A DNA stretch of 64,000 nucleotides, from contig NZ_RCSU01000010.1 in the NCBI RefSeq assembly GCF_003991355.1, forward strand, positions 62,001-126,000, written 5' to 3'. The stretch's first letter is position 1. The number at the start of each line of letters is the position of its first letter. This document shows, in pieces, positions 25,525-33,887 of this stretch. Under the pieces are notes generated by a model that saw nothing but the letters and a program-made list of their open reading frames with translations, did not search any database and was not told the origin of the DNA. The DNA is from Pseudoflavitalea rhizosphaerae. Lineage in GTDB: Bacteria > Bacteroidota > Bacteroidia > Chitinophagales > Chitinophagaceae. The position numbers were made by a program, and so were the translations under genes.

Positions 25525-26649
25525 TTAAGGGCGTTGCAGTTCTTGTTTCAGTTTCGATTCAAAAAGAATATGCGGGTTCTTGTAAAACAATTTAAAGTCC
25601 TCAGCGGATACCTGTCCGGGGTAAGGCGCATAATAATGCATTTTTTTGTGCTGCTGATCATATCCATGATTTCTCCACACCAATACATATGCGATTTGCA
25701 GTTCTTTCACGATGGGCCACACCACACCCGTCCACCAATGAGGGTCAGGAACGCCCTCCAGCCCGGTTTCCGCAATGGCGGCGATTTTATTCTTTGTTGC
25801 TGCGATCCGGCAGATAGTCTCACTCATGCTGCGCATGTGCCGGATGAATTGTTCACGGCTGGCAACATCTGTTCTATATTGGTAATTGTCGAAGCTGATG
25901 AGATCAACCCATTCATCTCCGGGATAACGTTCCAGGAAATGTTGTTCATTTTCGAATCCGGCAGTATTGTACACATACAGCAAATGATGTAATTGTTTTT
26001 TATCACGGAGATAATGCACAGTGAACTGCCAAAGCTGTTTGAACTCATCAATGGTACATACATTTTTGCACCACCAGAACCAGTTGCCGGTGAGCTCATG
26101 GAAAGGACGGAAGAGAATGGGAATGTATTCGCCCTTGCTGTCTTTCAGATCATTCATGAACACTGCCACTTTATCAAGCCAGGTTTTGTAGAGCTCATGC
26201 CTGGGGCCACCGGGCAGGACCGATTTTACAGTTCCGGGTGTTGTATCCCACGCAGAGCCCGCGGAGAGCGGGTTCCGGGCATGCCAGCTGATAGTGATCA
26301 CACCGCCTCTTTCATATCCTTCGCGAATGAAACGCTTAACATCAGTAAATGGCACTCCATCAATTTCACGTGCAGAATCCAGCTCAAGATGTGCGATATC
26401 CCATCCATATACACCGGGATGATCGTTCACCACTTCTTTCACATCGCAGCGACCTGGCACTGCTCTCCAGCCAACGCCGTAAGCGAGTGCATCCTGTTGA
26501 CCAAAGATGGTGTAGCGTTTGCTGACCTGTTGAAGTGATGTATAGAGTTGTTTTGCAGCAGGCGTTGCCAACGGATCGGAGGGCTGTTGGGCGGGTACTG
26601 ATGCATACAGCAGCATCATGCAGATGGCAATCGTCAGGGATCGAAACAT
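25525..26649 (-). CDS. Glycoside hydrolase family 26 beta-mannanase
   Basis: The 374-residue protein has a signal peptide (MFRSLTIAICMMLLYASVPA) and a single GH26 domain that cleaves beta-1,4-mannosidic bonds. The conserved sequence is clear: FGQQDALAYGV, HPGVYGWDIAHLELD, WHARNP, then the acid/base glutamate E185 in RPFHELTGNWFWW and the nucleophile E294 in AIAETGLEG. Substrate-binding FDNYQY and VWRNHG follow. Compact single-domain GH26 proteins beside sugar symporters and epimerases release mannobiose. It is the first gene of the operon. A TTG at 26673 opens the frame, but the ATG starts the signal peptide. A TAnnTTTG-like box lies upstream at 26671-26678. Confidence 0.92.
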   Translation of the reverse strand: MFRSLTIAICMMLLYASVPAQQPSDPLATPAAKQLYTSLQQVSKRYTIFGQQDALAYGVGWRAVPGRCDVKEVVNDHPGVYGWDIAHLELDSAREIDGVPFTDVKRFIREGYERGGVITISWHARNPLSAGSAWDTTPGTVKSVLPGGPRHELYKTWLDKVAVFMNDLKDSKGEYIPILFRPFHELTGNWFWWCKNVCTIDEFKQLWQFTVHYLRDKKQLHHLLYVYNTAGFENEQHFLERYPGDEWVDLISFDNYQYRTDVASREQFIRHMRSMSETICRIAATKNKIAAIAETGLEGVPDPHWWTGVVWPIVKELQIAYVLVWRNHGYDQQHKKMHYYAPYPGQVSAEDFKLFYKNPHILFESKLKQELQRP

Positions 26650-26670
26650 GGCAGTCGATTTAAAGCTTTT

Positions 26671-26678
26671 CAAAAGTA
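26671..26678 (-). promoter_or_regulatory. Candidate -7 promoter box of the mannan operon
   Basis: On the minus strand TACTTTTG matches TAnnTTTG and lies about 21 bp before the GH26 ATG. No clear -33 element is seen. Confidence 0.35.
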
Positions 26679-26764
26679 TAGTTAAATGATACGCTTGAAT
26701 AGTACTTTTTTATCATCTTCTGATATAATTCCATGTTCTCCTGATCCTTTAATATATTTATGCC

Positions 26765-27424
26765 ATGATGAAAAAACTCCGATACACTTGCTTATTTGTT
26801 TGCCTGCTGCTGGTAGTAGCAGCGCAGTCGGTTGCCCAACCATTTATCAATGAGATCCGGCAATTCAGAAAACAGGATTCCATTTCTGCTCCGCCCGCCA
26901 ATCCAATCATATTTACAGGCAGTAGTTCTTTTCGCATGTGGAAAGATGTGAAGGATTATTTTCCCGGTTATACAATTGTGAACAGGGGCTTCGGAGGATC
27001 AGGGCTTCCGCATGTGATCCAATATGCAGAGGATGTGATCTTCAAATACAATCCGCGTCAGGTTGTGATCTACTGCGGCGAGAATGATCTCAGGCAGGAT
27101 GTAAAAGGCGAGTATGTTGCCGACAAATTCAAGGAACTCTTCCACCTGATCCGCCAAAGGATGCCCGGTGTACCCATTGCTTATGTTTCCATGAAGCCAA
27201 GTCCACACAAAGAAAAAGTGCTGAAAGAGATGAAAAACGGAAATAAGCTGATCAGGAAATTCCTGAAAAAGCAAAAGAATGCGGTTTATATAGACGTGTA
27301 TTCGGCCATGCTTAATGCCGATGGAAGTTTCAGGAAAATTTACCTGAAAGACAATCTCCATATGAATGCCGAAGGTTATAAGATCTGGCAGCCACTGATA
27401 CAGAAACACCTGATAAAAGATTAA
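26765..27424 (+). CDS. Secreted SGNH/GDSL-type hydrolase
   Basis: The 219-residue protein has a signal peptide (MMKKLRYTCLFVCLLLVVAA). It shows the four SGNH blocks: block I as FTGSSSF with the Ser nucleophile, block II as NRGFGGSG, block III as YCGENDL with the Asn, and block V as DNLHMNAEGY with Asp and His. It is a lipase- or acetylesterase-type enzyme. Its position divergent from a mannan operon suggests an acetylmannan esterase or similar, which is an inference. A hairpin terminator follows. Confidence 0.88.
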   Translation: MMKKLRYTCLFVCLLLVVAAQSVAQPFINEIRQFRKQDSISAPPANPIIFTGSSSFRMWKDVKDYFPGYTIVNRGFGGSGLPHVIQYAEDVIFKYNPRQVVIYCGENDLRQDVKGEYVADKFKELFHLIRQRMPGVPIAYVSMKPSPHKEKVLKEMKNGNKLIRKFLKKQKNAVYIDVYSAMLNADGSFRKIYLKDNLHMNAEGYKIWQPLIQKHLIKD

Positions 27425-27431
27425 AACCAGT

Positions 27432-27448
27432 CCCCGCTCAATGCGGGG
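27432..27448 (+). terminator. Hairpin after the SGNH hydrolase gene
   Basis: Arms CCCCGC and GCGGGG enclose a 5-nt loop, then ATTAGTTTTCCC. The T-run is interrupted, so confidence is moderate. Confidence 0.5.
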
Positions 27449-27529
27449 ATTAGTTTTCCCAATTGTGCGCGGGCGCTGAGTTTCACTGGTTGCTGGCATA
27501 ATTTTTTTCTTGGCTTCTAAAAAGAAGCT

Positions 27530-27907
27530 ATGGAAACTACAACTGTGCATAACCCTCGTGAAGTGGTGTTGGGATTGCTCCAGGCATTGAACGACCACGA
27601 TTATGAGGAAGCAAGAAAGTTTGCCAACCCTGATATGAAATTCGATGGCGTACTGGGATCGAGGGATGGAGCCGAAAGTTATTTTACTGATATGGAAAAG
27701 ATGCAGTTGGAATACAATGTCAGGCGCATCTTTGTTGAAGGAAATGATGTTTGTGTATTGTACGATCTGCTGATAGAGGATGAGATCATTTTTTGCTGTG
27801 GATGGTACACACTTCAGGATGGTAAGATCAGCCATCTCAAAGTAGTATTCGATCCCCGTCCGCTGCTTGAAGCACAGGAAAACGCCAGCCAGGAGCCACA
27901 AGGTTGA
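27530..27907 (+). CDS. NTF2-like (SnoaL-type) small protein
   Basis: This 125-residue cytoplasmic protein has the NTF2-like cone fold pattern: a first helix (NPREVVLGLLQALNDHDYEEA), then FANPDMKFDGVLGSRDGAESY, EYNVRRIFVEGNDVCVLYDLL and FCCGWYTLQDGKISHLKVVFD. Such proteins bind small ligands or act as isomerases or minor catalysts; function unknown. It lies between the SGNH hydrolase and a secreted beta-helix gene, on the same strand as both. Confidence 0.75.
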   Translation: METTTVHNPREVVLGLLQALNDHDYEEARKFANPDMKFDGVLGSRDGAESYFTDMEKMQLEYNVRRIFVEGNDVCVLYDLLIEDEIIFCCGWYTLQDGKISHLKVVFDPRPLLEAQENASQEPQG

Positions 27908-28008
27908 TTCTTCCTTTATTCTAATGAATCAGGCAGGAAAAATAACCGGTCCGGTTATACAATCCTACGGTTCAGTAACGACCATCATTTTCCACTATTT
28001 AAGCAGTC

Positions 28009-28016
28009 TAGCTTTG
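28009..28016 (+). promoter_or_regulatory. Candidate -7 promoter box before the secreted beta-helix gene
   Basis: TAGCTTTG matches TAnnTTTG and lies 18 bp before the ATG at 28035. It lends support to that start and to transcription of this gene with the T9SS protein after it. Confidence 0.4.
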
Positions 28017-28034
28017 CCTTTCAAAAATTTAGTT

Positions 28035-29030
28035 ATGAAAGGCAAGTTTACATTCAGGTGCGCATGCGTGGCAGCGCTTTTATTAACTACTACTATTACG
28101 CAGGCAAAGATCTGGCGAGTCAACAACAATTTCGGAGTACGTGCTGATTTTACACAGCTCAATGAGGCTGCCAATAATTCACAGGTGGCAGCAGGAGACA
28201 CTATCTATCTCGAAGGGAGCAGTACATCGTACCAGGGATTCAATTTATATAAAAGACTTGTCATCATAGGGACCGGCTACTTCCTCTCCGGAGCAAACGG
28301 AAATGCAGGATTACAGGCAAATCCATACCCCGCTACTGTTACACTGTACATAGACTCGCTTGCCAGCGGTTCCATTTTCATGGGTCTTGAGCTTACCGCT
28401 AATTTAGACGGAGGAACAGACAATATCAGGATCGAAAGATGTTATCTATCCATCGGGCAGTGGACGGCAGGCAGCATCATGAGCAACCTGGTCATCAATA
28501 AATGTTTTGTGTATAGCCACAGATTAACCACTTTTCCGACAGAAAATCTCGAAGTCACCAATTGCATTTTTGAAGCAACGGTAAGTTATATGGGGGGCAT
28601 GAACAGCCTGTACAGGAACAATACTTTCTTCAACGCCAATCTCACCATCAGCAACGCTTATATTGCCAATAATATCTTCCTGGGCAGCAACTTCACTCCC
28701 ACCAGTTGTACTATTAAATACAATATCTCTTCAGGCAATATCCTCCCTTCCGGCAATGGGAATGTAAATGGCGTGCCGGCTAATTCGCTGTTTGTTGGTG
28801 GCAATTCGAGAGACGGCAAACATATGCTGCCAGCAACATCACCTGCCAGGGGCGCAGGAGAGCCGATCGCAGGCATCACACCTGATTGCGGAGCATATGG
28901 TACACCTGATCCATACAGACTGAGTGGCATTCCTCCTATTCCAACCATCTATGAACTGGTTGTTCCGGCATCGATCCCATCCACCTCATCTACGTTGCCG
29001 GTCACCGTTAGCACCAGATCCAATAACTGA
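28035..29030 (+). CDS. Secreted parallel-beta-helix-like protein of unknown function
   Basis: The 331-residue protein has a signal peptide (MKGKFTFRCACVAALLLTTT). The body shows short hydrophobic strands separated by Asn and Gly turns (LEGSSTSYQGFNLYKRLVII, NIRIERCYLSIG, SNLVINKCFVYSH, NLEVTNCIFEATV), typical of right-handed beta-helix folds. No active-site motif is visible and no T9SS C-terminal sorting domain is present. The gene ends 17 bp before a T9SS-sorted protein, so the two are probably one operon. A frame extends upstream to 27867, but its first 56 codons precede the signal peptide. Confidence 0.65.
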   Translation: MKGKFTFRCACVAALLLTTTITQAKIWRVNNNFGVRADFTQLNEAANNSQVAAGDTIYLEGSSTSYQGFNLYKRLVIIGTGYFLSGANGNAGLQANPYPATVTLYIDSLASGSIFMGLELTANLDGGTDNIRIERCYLSIGQWTAGSIMSNLVINKCFVYSHRLTTFPTENLEVTNCIFEATVSYMGGMNSLYRNNTFFNANLTISNAYIANNIFLGSNFTPTSCTIKYNISSGNILPSGNGNVNGVPANSLFVGGNSRDGKHMLPATSPARGAGEPIAGITPDCGAYGTPDPYRLSGIPPIPTIYELVVPASIPSTSSTLPVTVSTRSNN

Positions 29031-29047
29031 TCCCTCAATCAATTTCT

Positions 29048-30391
29048 ATGATCAAGAAAAAAATTGCAGGACTGGTCCTGGCAGCAGGAATCCTATGTGC
29101 ATCAGCTACAGCACAACCACCTTACCCAACAGCTCTCGACAGGGGGAATATCGTGTACCTGGAATATTTTATCGATAATGATCCGGGCCCGGGTAATGGC
29201 ACTGCTGTTCCTGTTAGCCCCGGAAGGGATATCGCTTCCATCAGCATCGATGCAGACATCAGTGGCATTTCAAAAGCATGGCACCGGTTATACATCCGTG
29301 CGCGCAATGCTGATGGTGGATGGAGCCTGTGCAGCTTTGCACTTTTCGACAATGTGGCGATCCCTTCCTATCCAACTGCAACTGCCGTTGTGAACCTCGA
29401 AGAAATGGAATATTATATCGATAGTGATCCCGGCATGGGTAATGGCATCAAGGTTCCACTGCCGGCTTCTCCCGGTCAAAACAATATCACCATCCCGGTG
29501 GATATTTCCAATCTGGCTGGCGGCATTCACCGGTTGGTGATCCGAAGCAGGAATAGCCTGAACCAATGGAGCCTCACCAATATCAGCACTTTCGAGAACA
29601 CGGCTTTAAGGCCCTACCCGGAGGCCGGCACCGCGGGCCCGGTAACACAAATGGAGTATTTCTTCGATACCGACCCGGGTTTCGGTAATGGACAACCGAT
29701 CAGCTTTACAGGAGCACCTGATATCAATCAATTGTCTGTGAATGCAGATATTACCGGGCTCACAGAAGGACAGCATACATTGTACCTGCGCAGCAGGGAG
29801 TTTCCCTGGAGCCTCACGATGGCAGTCAATTTCAATTACGGCACCTCATTGCCAGTCACCTGGCTTTATGTGCGCGGAGAACGAAAGCAACAATCAGCCA
29901 TAATCAACTGGGCCACTGCACAGGAATTCGATTCTGACAATTTTGTTGTGGAATACAGCAGGGATGGAAGAGAGTACACAAGTATCGGGGAAGTGAAAGC
30001 CGCCGGCAATAGCAGTACCAGTCGTAAGTATGAATTCACCTGGCATGGATTACAACCCGGCGTGAATTATTTTCGCTTAAAGCAAATCGACAAAAATGGA
30101 ACTTTCAGTTATTCAAGTATCATCTCCATTCCATTTGCTGACCGGAATACTGCGCCGGTACTGTTACCAAACCCGGTAGACAAAACAGCAACCTTATTGG
30201 TCCCTCCTTCATTTGAAGCCACTCATTTGAATGTGTTCGATGCGGCAGGAAGAATAGTATGGCAGCAAGCCATCACCAGTAACAACAACAGCTACCAATT
30301 GCTGCAACTCGGATCATTGCAAAAAGGTATCTATGTATTGCAGGTGAAAGGGAAAGCAGAACATCATACCATCCGGTTTGTGAAGAAGTAA
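29048..30391 (+). CDS. T9SS-secreted protein with three DPGxGNG repeats
   Basis: The 447-residue protein has a signal peptide (MIKKKIAGLVLAAGILCASA). Three homologous units of about 75 residues follow. They begin YFIDNDPGPGNG, YYIDSDPGMGNG and YFFDTDPGFGNG, and all share a following strand, a Gly-rich link, an H-R/T-L-x-I/L-R motif and a WSL segment. After them comes a fibronectin-like stretch (INWATAQEFDSDNFVVEYSR ... GVNYFRLKQID). The C-terminus is a T9SS type A sorting domain: LLPNPVDKTATLLV, AGRIVWQQ, LQKGIYVLQVKGKAEHHTI. The mature protein should be surface-attached or released by the type IX system. Function is unknown. Confidence 0.85.
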   Translation: MIKKKIAGLVLAAGILCASATAQPPYPTALDRGNIVYLEYFIDNDPGPGNGTAVPVSPGRDIASISIDADISGISKAWHRLYIRARNADGGWSLCSFALFDNVAIPSYPTATAVVNLEEMEYYIDSDPGMGNGIKVPLPASPGQNNITIPVDISNLAGGIHRLVIRSRNSLNQWSLTNISTFENTALRPYPEAGTAGPVTQMEYFFDTDPGFGNGQPISFTGAPDINQLSVNADITGLTEGQHTLYLRSREFPWSLTMAVNFNYGTSLPVTWLYVRGERKQQSAIINWATAQEFDSDNFVVEYSRDGREYTSIGEVKAAGNSSTSRKYEFTWHGLQPGVNYFRLKQIDKNGTFSYSSIISIPFADRNTAPVLLPNPVDKTATLLVPPSFEATHLNVFDAAGRIVWQQAITSNNNSYQLLQLGSLQKGIYVLQVKGKAEHHTIRFVKK

Positions 30392-30420
30392 TTTGATTAG
30401 ATATTATAGTGTGTAAACAA

Positions 30421-30477
30421 AATATCGGATTGAAGTCGCTCACTTCTGGCGAATGACTGCAATCCGATATTCAGATT
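30421..30477 (+). terminator. Intrinsic terminator between convergent genes
   Basis: Long perfect arms AATATCGGATTG and CAATCCGATATT around a 27-nt loop, with a T-run (30476 onwards) on the plus side and a T-rich stretch on the minus side. It probably serves both the T9SS gene and the convergent secreted-protein gene. Confidence 0.6.
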
Positions 30478-30481
30478 TTTT

Positions 30482-31597
30482 CTATTTTATGTAAGCAGCC
30501 AGCGCAGCAATGTCAAGCGTTTCCCTGATCTCACGGATCAGCTGGTGCGGGAGCCGCTTATCCAGCTCATAGCGAAACAGATCGATGATCACCAGCTGCA
30601 GGTCGGTTGCCTTGCGGGCGGAATCGAAAAAATCAGGATTAGGGATCACCAGCTTCTTACCATTGGTATGAAAGGCTGGGGCCTTTCTTTCTTCAGGCAA
30701 CATAGCCGCCAGTTTCTTTTTATAGTCCTGCAATCTCAATTCAAAAGCAGAGAGGTATCTTGTGTTTTCTGCCAGCTCAACGGCTTCACGCTGCTTCATT
30801 TCTTCTTCCATTTTTGCATAATCAGCTTGTACCTTTTCCCATTTGGCTTTTGCATCCGCAGGATTGGTTTTGGCAAGAATATCCAAACCCTCTTTTACTG
30901 ATTTCAAGATCCCAGGTTTATCCCGGAGCCATTGCTGGTAAGCAGATCCTTTTGCAAAAGTTTCTTTAGCTGTTTTTATAGCCTGCTCTTCCTCTTTGAT
31001 GAAACCGAGGAGTACAGTTTCGTTCGACACATATTTGAACAGCGGCTTTTTATTCTTTGTGATCACCAAAAACCCGCCTTCTAATACCGGACATCCCGCA
31101 ATGGTTCTGATCACTGCAGGTTCTGCATACCCCGTTTTATCGTACACCCCCCTCTTTAACATTGACCTGATATCATTGAAAAGCACATTGATGCCAGGTC
31201 CTTCTGCCGCCCTCTCCGGAACAGGGTTATCCTTCGTGGTGGTCCATTCCCTGATGATATAACTGGCAGTACCAGCCATTACCCTGCTTTCGTGACAGGC
31301 ACCATCTCCACAAATCCCTGCATAAGTGCCAACTTCAAAACCACGTGGCGGATTGATGCAGGGAGTTTTGTGCATCAGTTCCATGAATGCCGCCATATTT
31401 TCATTCAGCACTCTGACCTGCGCAGCAGAAAACCCGTTATTCAAGGCAGGAGGAGACTGAAGGTTCTTTGCCATCGGCAGGTAAGATCCTTTTTGTGTGT
31501 ACAGCGTTCTTTTAACTTGTGCAACACCTGCCTGCACCAGCAGGCAGCAACAGAGCAATGCCAGTGCATGAAGCCGGCCATCGCTTTTCATTTTCAT
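30482..31597 (-). CDS. Secreted protein of unknown function
   Basis: The 371-residue protein has a signal peptide (ALALLCCCLLVQAGVAQ preceded by basic residues). The rest contains a conserved-looking Cys-rich segment (CINPPRGFEVGTYAGICGDGACHE) and a helical coiled-coil region rich in Lys and Glu (about residues 190-280). A final helix-rich part ends REIRETLDIAALAAYIK. I do not recognise the family. Its neighbours give no functional hint: a T9SS protein converges on it and a LysR regulator is divergent. Confidence 0.6.
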   Translation of the reverse strand: MKMKSDGRLHALALLCCCLLVQAGVAQVKRTLYTQKGSYLPMAKNLQSPPALNNGFSAAQVRVLNENMAAFMELMHKTPCINPPRGFEVGTYAGICGDGACHESRVMAGTASYIIREWTTTKDNPVPERAAEGPGINVLFNDIRSMLKRGVYDKTGYAEPAVIRTIAGCPVLEGGFLVITKNKKPLFKYVSNETVLLGFIKEEEQAIKTAKETFAKGSAYQQWLRDKPGILKSVKEGLDILAKTNPADAKAKWEKVQADYAKMEEEMKQREAVELAENTRYLSAFELRLQDYKKKLAAMLPEERKAPAFHTNGKKLVIPNPDFFDSARKATDLQLVIIDLFRYELDKRLPHQLIREIRETLDIAALAAYIK

Positions 31598-31763
31598 AAC
31601 AATATTTTTTACAGGTAATATTAAGGACCCGTAAAACTAGCCGGTGCTCTATAATTAAAGTGATAACGATATCCGGAATGCACAATTCCATTCCTGAATT
31701 GCAGTAAATTAAATTTCAGCTATGCATTGGTTTAACGAAGGATAAATCCTCTAACTTCATGCT

Positions 31764-32657
31764 ATGTTTGACTTCCGGCTTAAAGTGTTCCATACCGTTG
31801 CCAACAGGCTTAATTTCACCAAAGCGGCAGAAGAGCTATTCATAACGCAGCCTGCCGTTACCAAACATATCCATGAGATCGAACAACACTTCAAAGTGAA
31901 ACTGTTTGAACGCGATGGACGCAAAGTTCGGTTGACTGCTGCGGGACAAACCCTGTTCCGGCACACCTCCGGATTGTTCTCGTTGTACCGGAACCTGGAA
32001 TTTGAAATGAATACGCAGGCTGATAAAAAAGCAGGCCGCCTCCGCGTTGGCGCCAGCACCACGGTAGCGCAGTATGTGCTTCCTCCCGTACTGGCTTCGT
32101 TCCACAAAAAATTCCCGGAGATCCGCATTACACTCAGTACCGATAATACGGAACAGATCGAACAAATGCTGCAACAACGCCAGGTGGATGTAGGCATTAT
32201 TGAAGGTAGATCGAAGAACAGCGCATTCCGGTATACCCCTTTCCTGAAAGATGAACTGGTGCTGGTGGCCAATACTTCTCACCCTCTCGCAAAAAAAGGG
32301 ATCATAAAACCGGAAGACCTCCTAAAGATCCCGCTGCTGTTGCGTGAGCCCGGGTCAGGCACATTGGAAGTGATCGCTCATGCACTCCGTCCGCTCGGCA
32401 TAAAAACTGCACAACTGAAAAAAGAAATGCAACTCAGCAGTACTGAAAGTATTAAAGGTTATCTGCAACACAGCCAGTGCATGGCGTTCCTGAGCATTCA
32501 TTCCATTTTACCTGAACTGGAACAAAGACTGTTTACAGTGATAGAGGTAAAAGGACTTTCCATCCAGCGCGATTTCTTCTTTATCAGCCCTCATGGAGAA
32601 AGCGGTGCGCTCGTAAACCTGTTTATGCAATTTTCCCTTACCCATAACTTCAGGTAA
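31764..32657 (+). CDS. LysR-family transcriptional regulator (YeiE-like context)
   Basis: This 297-residue regulator has the LysR N-terminal winged helix (FHTVANRLNFTKAAEELFI, then QPAVTKHIHEIEQHFKVKLFERDGRKVRLTAAGQ). A two-lobe substrate-binding domain follows (RLRVGASTTVAQYVLPPVL, the QRQVDVGIIEGRS link, KDELVLVANTSHPLAKKG). It should respond to a small effector and activate a neighbouring gene. It is 70 bp upstream of a YeiH-type transporter gene on the same strand, a pairing also known in other bacteria as YeiE/YeiH, where sulfite or sulfate-type anions are suspected. Confidence 0.9.
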   Translation: MFDFRLKVFHTVANRLNFTKAAEELFITQPAVTKHIHEIEQHFKVKLFERDGRKVRLTAAGQTLFRHTSGLFSLYRNLEFEMNTQADKKAGRLRVGASTTVAQYVLPPVLASFHKKFPEIRITLSTDNTEQIEQMLQQRQVDVGIIEGRSKNSAFRYTPFLKDELVLVANTSHPLAKKGIIKPEDLLKIPLLLREPGSGTLEVIAHALRPLGIKTAQLKKEMQLSSTESIKGYLQHSQCMAFLSIHSILPELEQRLFTVIEVKGLSIQRDFFFISPHGESGALVNLFMQFSLTHNFR

Positions 32658-32727
32658 TCGATCATTACGTTTTACCATTTCTCCTTCGCCGGGGTTTGAC
32701 TGAACTTTGCCTCCATAATCATAGTGT

Positions 32728-33696
32728 ATGGACAGGACGAAATCTATTCCCGGCAGGAAATTCTCAGACAGGCAGTTCAGCGCCCGGGAAATCATTTTCA
32801 TCATTATTGCGGTGCTTTGCTGCACCAACCTGATCAGCGCACCGGTAGCCCTGTTACTGGGTTTGCTGGTAGCACAGCTGGTGGGTCATCCCTGGTTACA
32901 CCTGAACCATAAAGTGACGCATTGGCTATTGCAGCTCTCTGTAGTTGGACTGGGATTCGGCATGAATGCACATATTGCGATGGAAGCAGGCCGCGCAGGT
33001 TTCGGCATTACGGTAGTTTCCATTGTTGCCACGCTCGGAATCGGATTGATATTGGGAAGATGGATGAGGATCGATAAAAAAACCTCCTGCCTGATTGCAG
33101 CGGGTACGGCCATTTGCGGCGGCAGTGCGATTGCAGCCGTTGCGCCGGCCATCGATGCAAAAGAGAAACAGATATCAGTGGCGCTGGGAACTGTTTTCAT
33201 TCTGAATGCCGTGGCCTTGCTCGTTTTTCCGGTGACCGGTCATTTACTGGGATTGTCGCAGCTACAGTTCGGTACCTGGGCCGCCATTGCCATCCATGAC
33301 ACCAGTTCTGTTGTGGGGGCAGGCAGCAGGTATGGGCCGCAGGCGCTGGAAGTGGCCACTACAGTGAAACTGGCGCGTGCATTATGGATTATCCCTGTGA
33401 GCATTATTGCATCTTTCTCTTTCAGGAAAAAAGGACAAAAATTACATATCCCCTTGTTCATCGGTTTCTTTATCCTGGCGATGCTGGGCAATACTTTTAT
33501 TCCTGCAGTACAAACGTTCAGCCCTTATGCCGTCATCATTGCCAAAGCAGGCCTAACGCTCACGCTGTTCCTGATTGGTTCCGGCTTATCCCGTGATGTG
33601 CTTCGCTCCGTTGGTATCAGGCCAATGGTGCAGGGAATTATTACCTGGGTATCGATAGCCGCAGCTACATTGTGGTTCATCTACTATTTCGTATAA
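32728..33696 (+). CDS. yeiH: YeiH-type putative sulfate exporter family membrane protein
   Basis: The 322-residue protein has about ten transmembrane segments and belongs to the YeiH (UPF0324/PSE) family. Diagnostic stretches are LLGLLVAQLVGHPWL, LLQLSVVGLGFGMNAHIAM, the AAGTAICGGSAIAAVAPAID block, AIHDTSSVVGAGSRYGPQAL and LTLFLIGSGLSRDVLRSVGI. It should be an inner-membrane carrier, possibly exporting sulfur oxyanions; direct evidence for the family is scant. It is paired with the upstream LysR gene. Confidence 0.87.
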   Translation: MDRTKSIPGRKFSDRQFSAREIIFIIIAVLCCTNLISAPVALLLGLLVAQLVGHPWLHLNHKVTHWLLQLSVVGLGFGMNAHIAMEAGRAGFGITVVSIVATLGIGLILGRWMRIDKKTSCLIAAGTAICGGSAIAAVAPAIDAKEKQISVALGTVFILNAVALLVFPVTGHLLGLSQLQFGTWAAIAIHDTSSVVGAGSRYGPQALEVATTVKLARALWIIPVSIIASFSFRKKGQKLHIPLFIGFFILAMLGNTFIPAVQTFSPYAVIIAKAGLTLTLFLIGSGLSRDVLRSVGIRPMVQGIITWVSIAAATLWFIYYFV

Positions 33697-33748
33697 GCAT
33701 TGCTGATATAGTGTAGAGTTGGCAGGCGCCCGCCCCCGGCGACATGGT

Positions 33749-33792
33749 GTTCGCCGGAGGCGAACAAATATAAGTCACTCGCCAGAGGCGAG
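33749..33792. repeat. Two similar short hairpins in tandem
   Basis: GTTCGCCGGAGGCGAAC (33749-33765) and CTCGCCAGAGGCGAG (33778-33792) are two near-identical GCC-RGA-GGC hairpins about 12 bp apart. They lie between the YeiH gene and the terminator of the SusD gene. Such twin hairpins resemble REP-like units, but only two copies are seen here. Confidence 0.4.
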
Positions 33793-33818
33793 CGACTGGC
33801 CACCCTCCGATAAAACAA

Positions 33819-33844
33819 AGGGACCAGCTCAATGGCCGGTCCCT
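33819..33844 (-). terminator. Intrinsic terminator of the first SusCD unit
   Basis: Perfect arms AGGGACC and GGTCCCT around a 12-nt loop, followed on the minus strand by TTTGTTTTA. It lies 44 bp after the SusD stop and may also stop the YeiH transcript. Confidence 0.6.
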
Positions 33845-33887
33845 CTTCTCATGTACCCGTAGGTGGACAGTTTAAAAAACCCACGAA

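Noticed and set aside
26999-27901. 300-codon antisense frame opposite the SGNH and NTF2-like genes
   Set aside because: It is a shadow of well-supported genes on the other strand.
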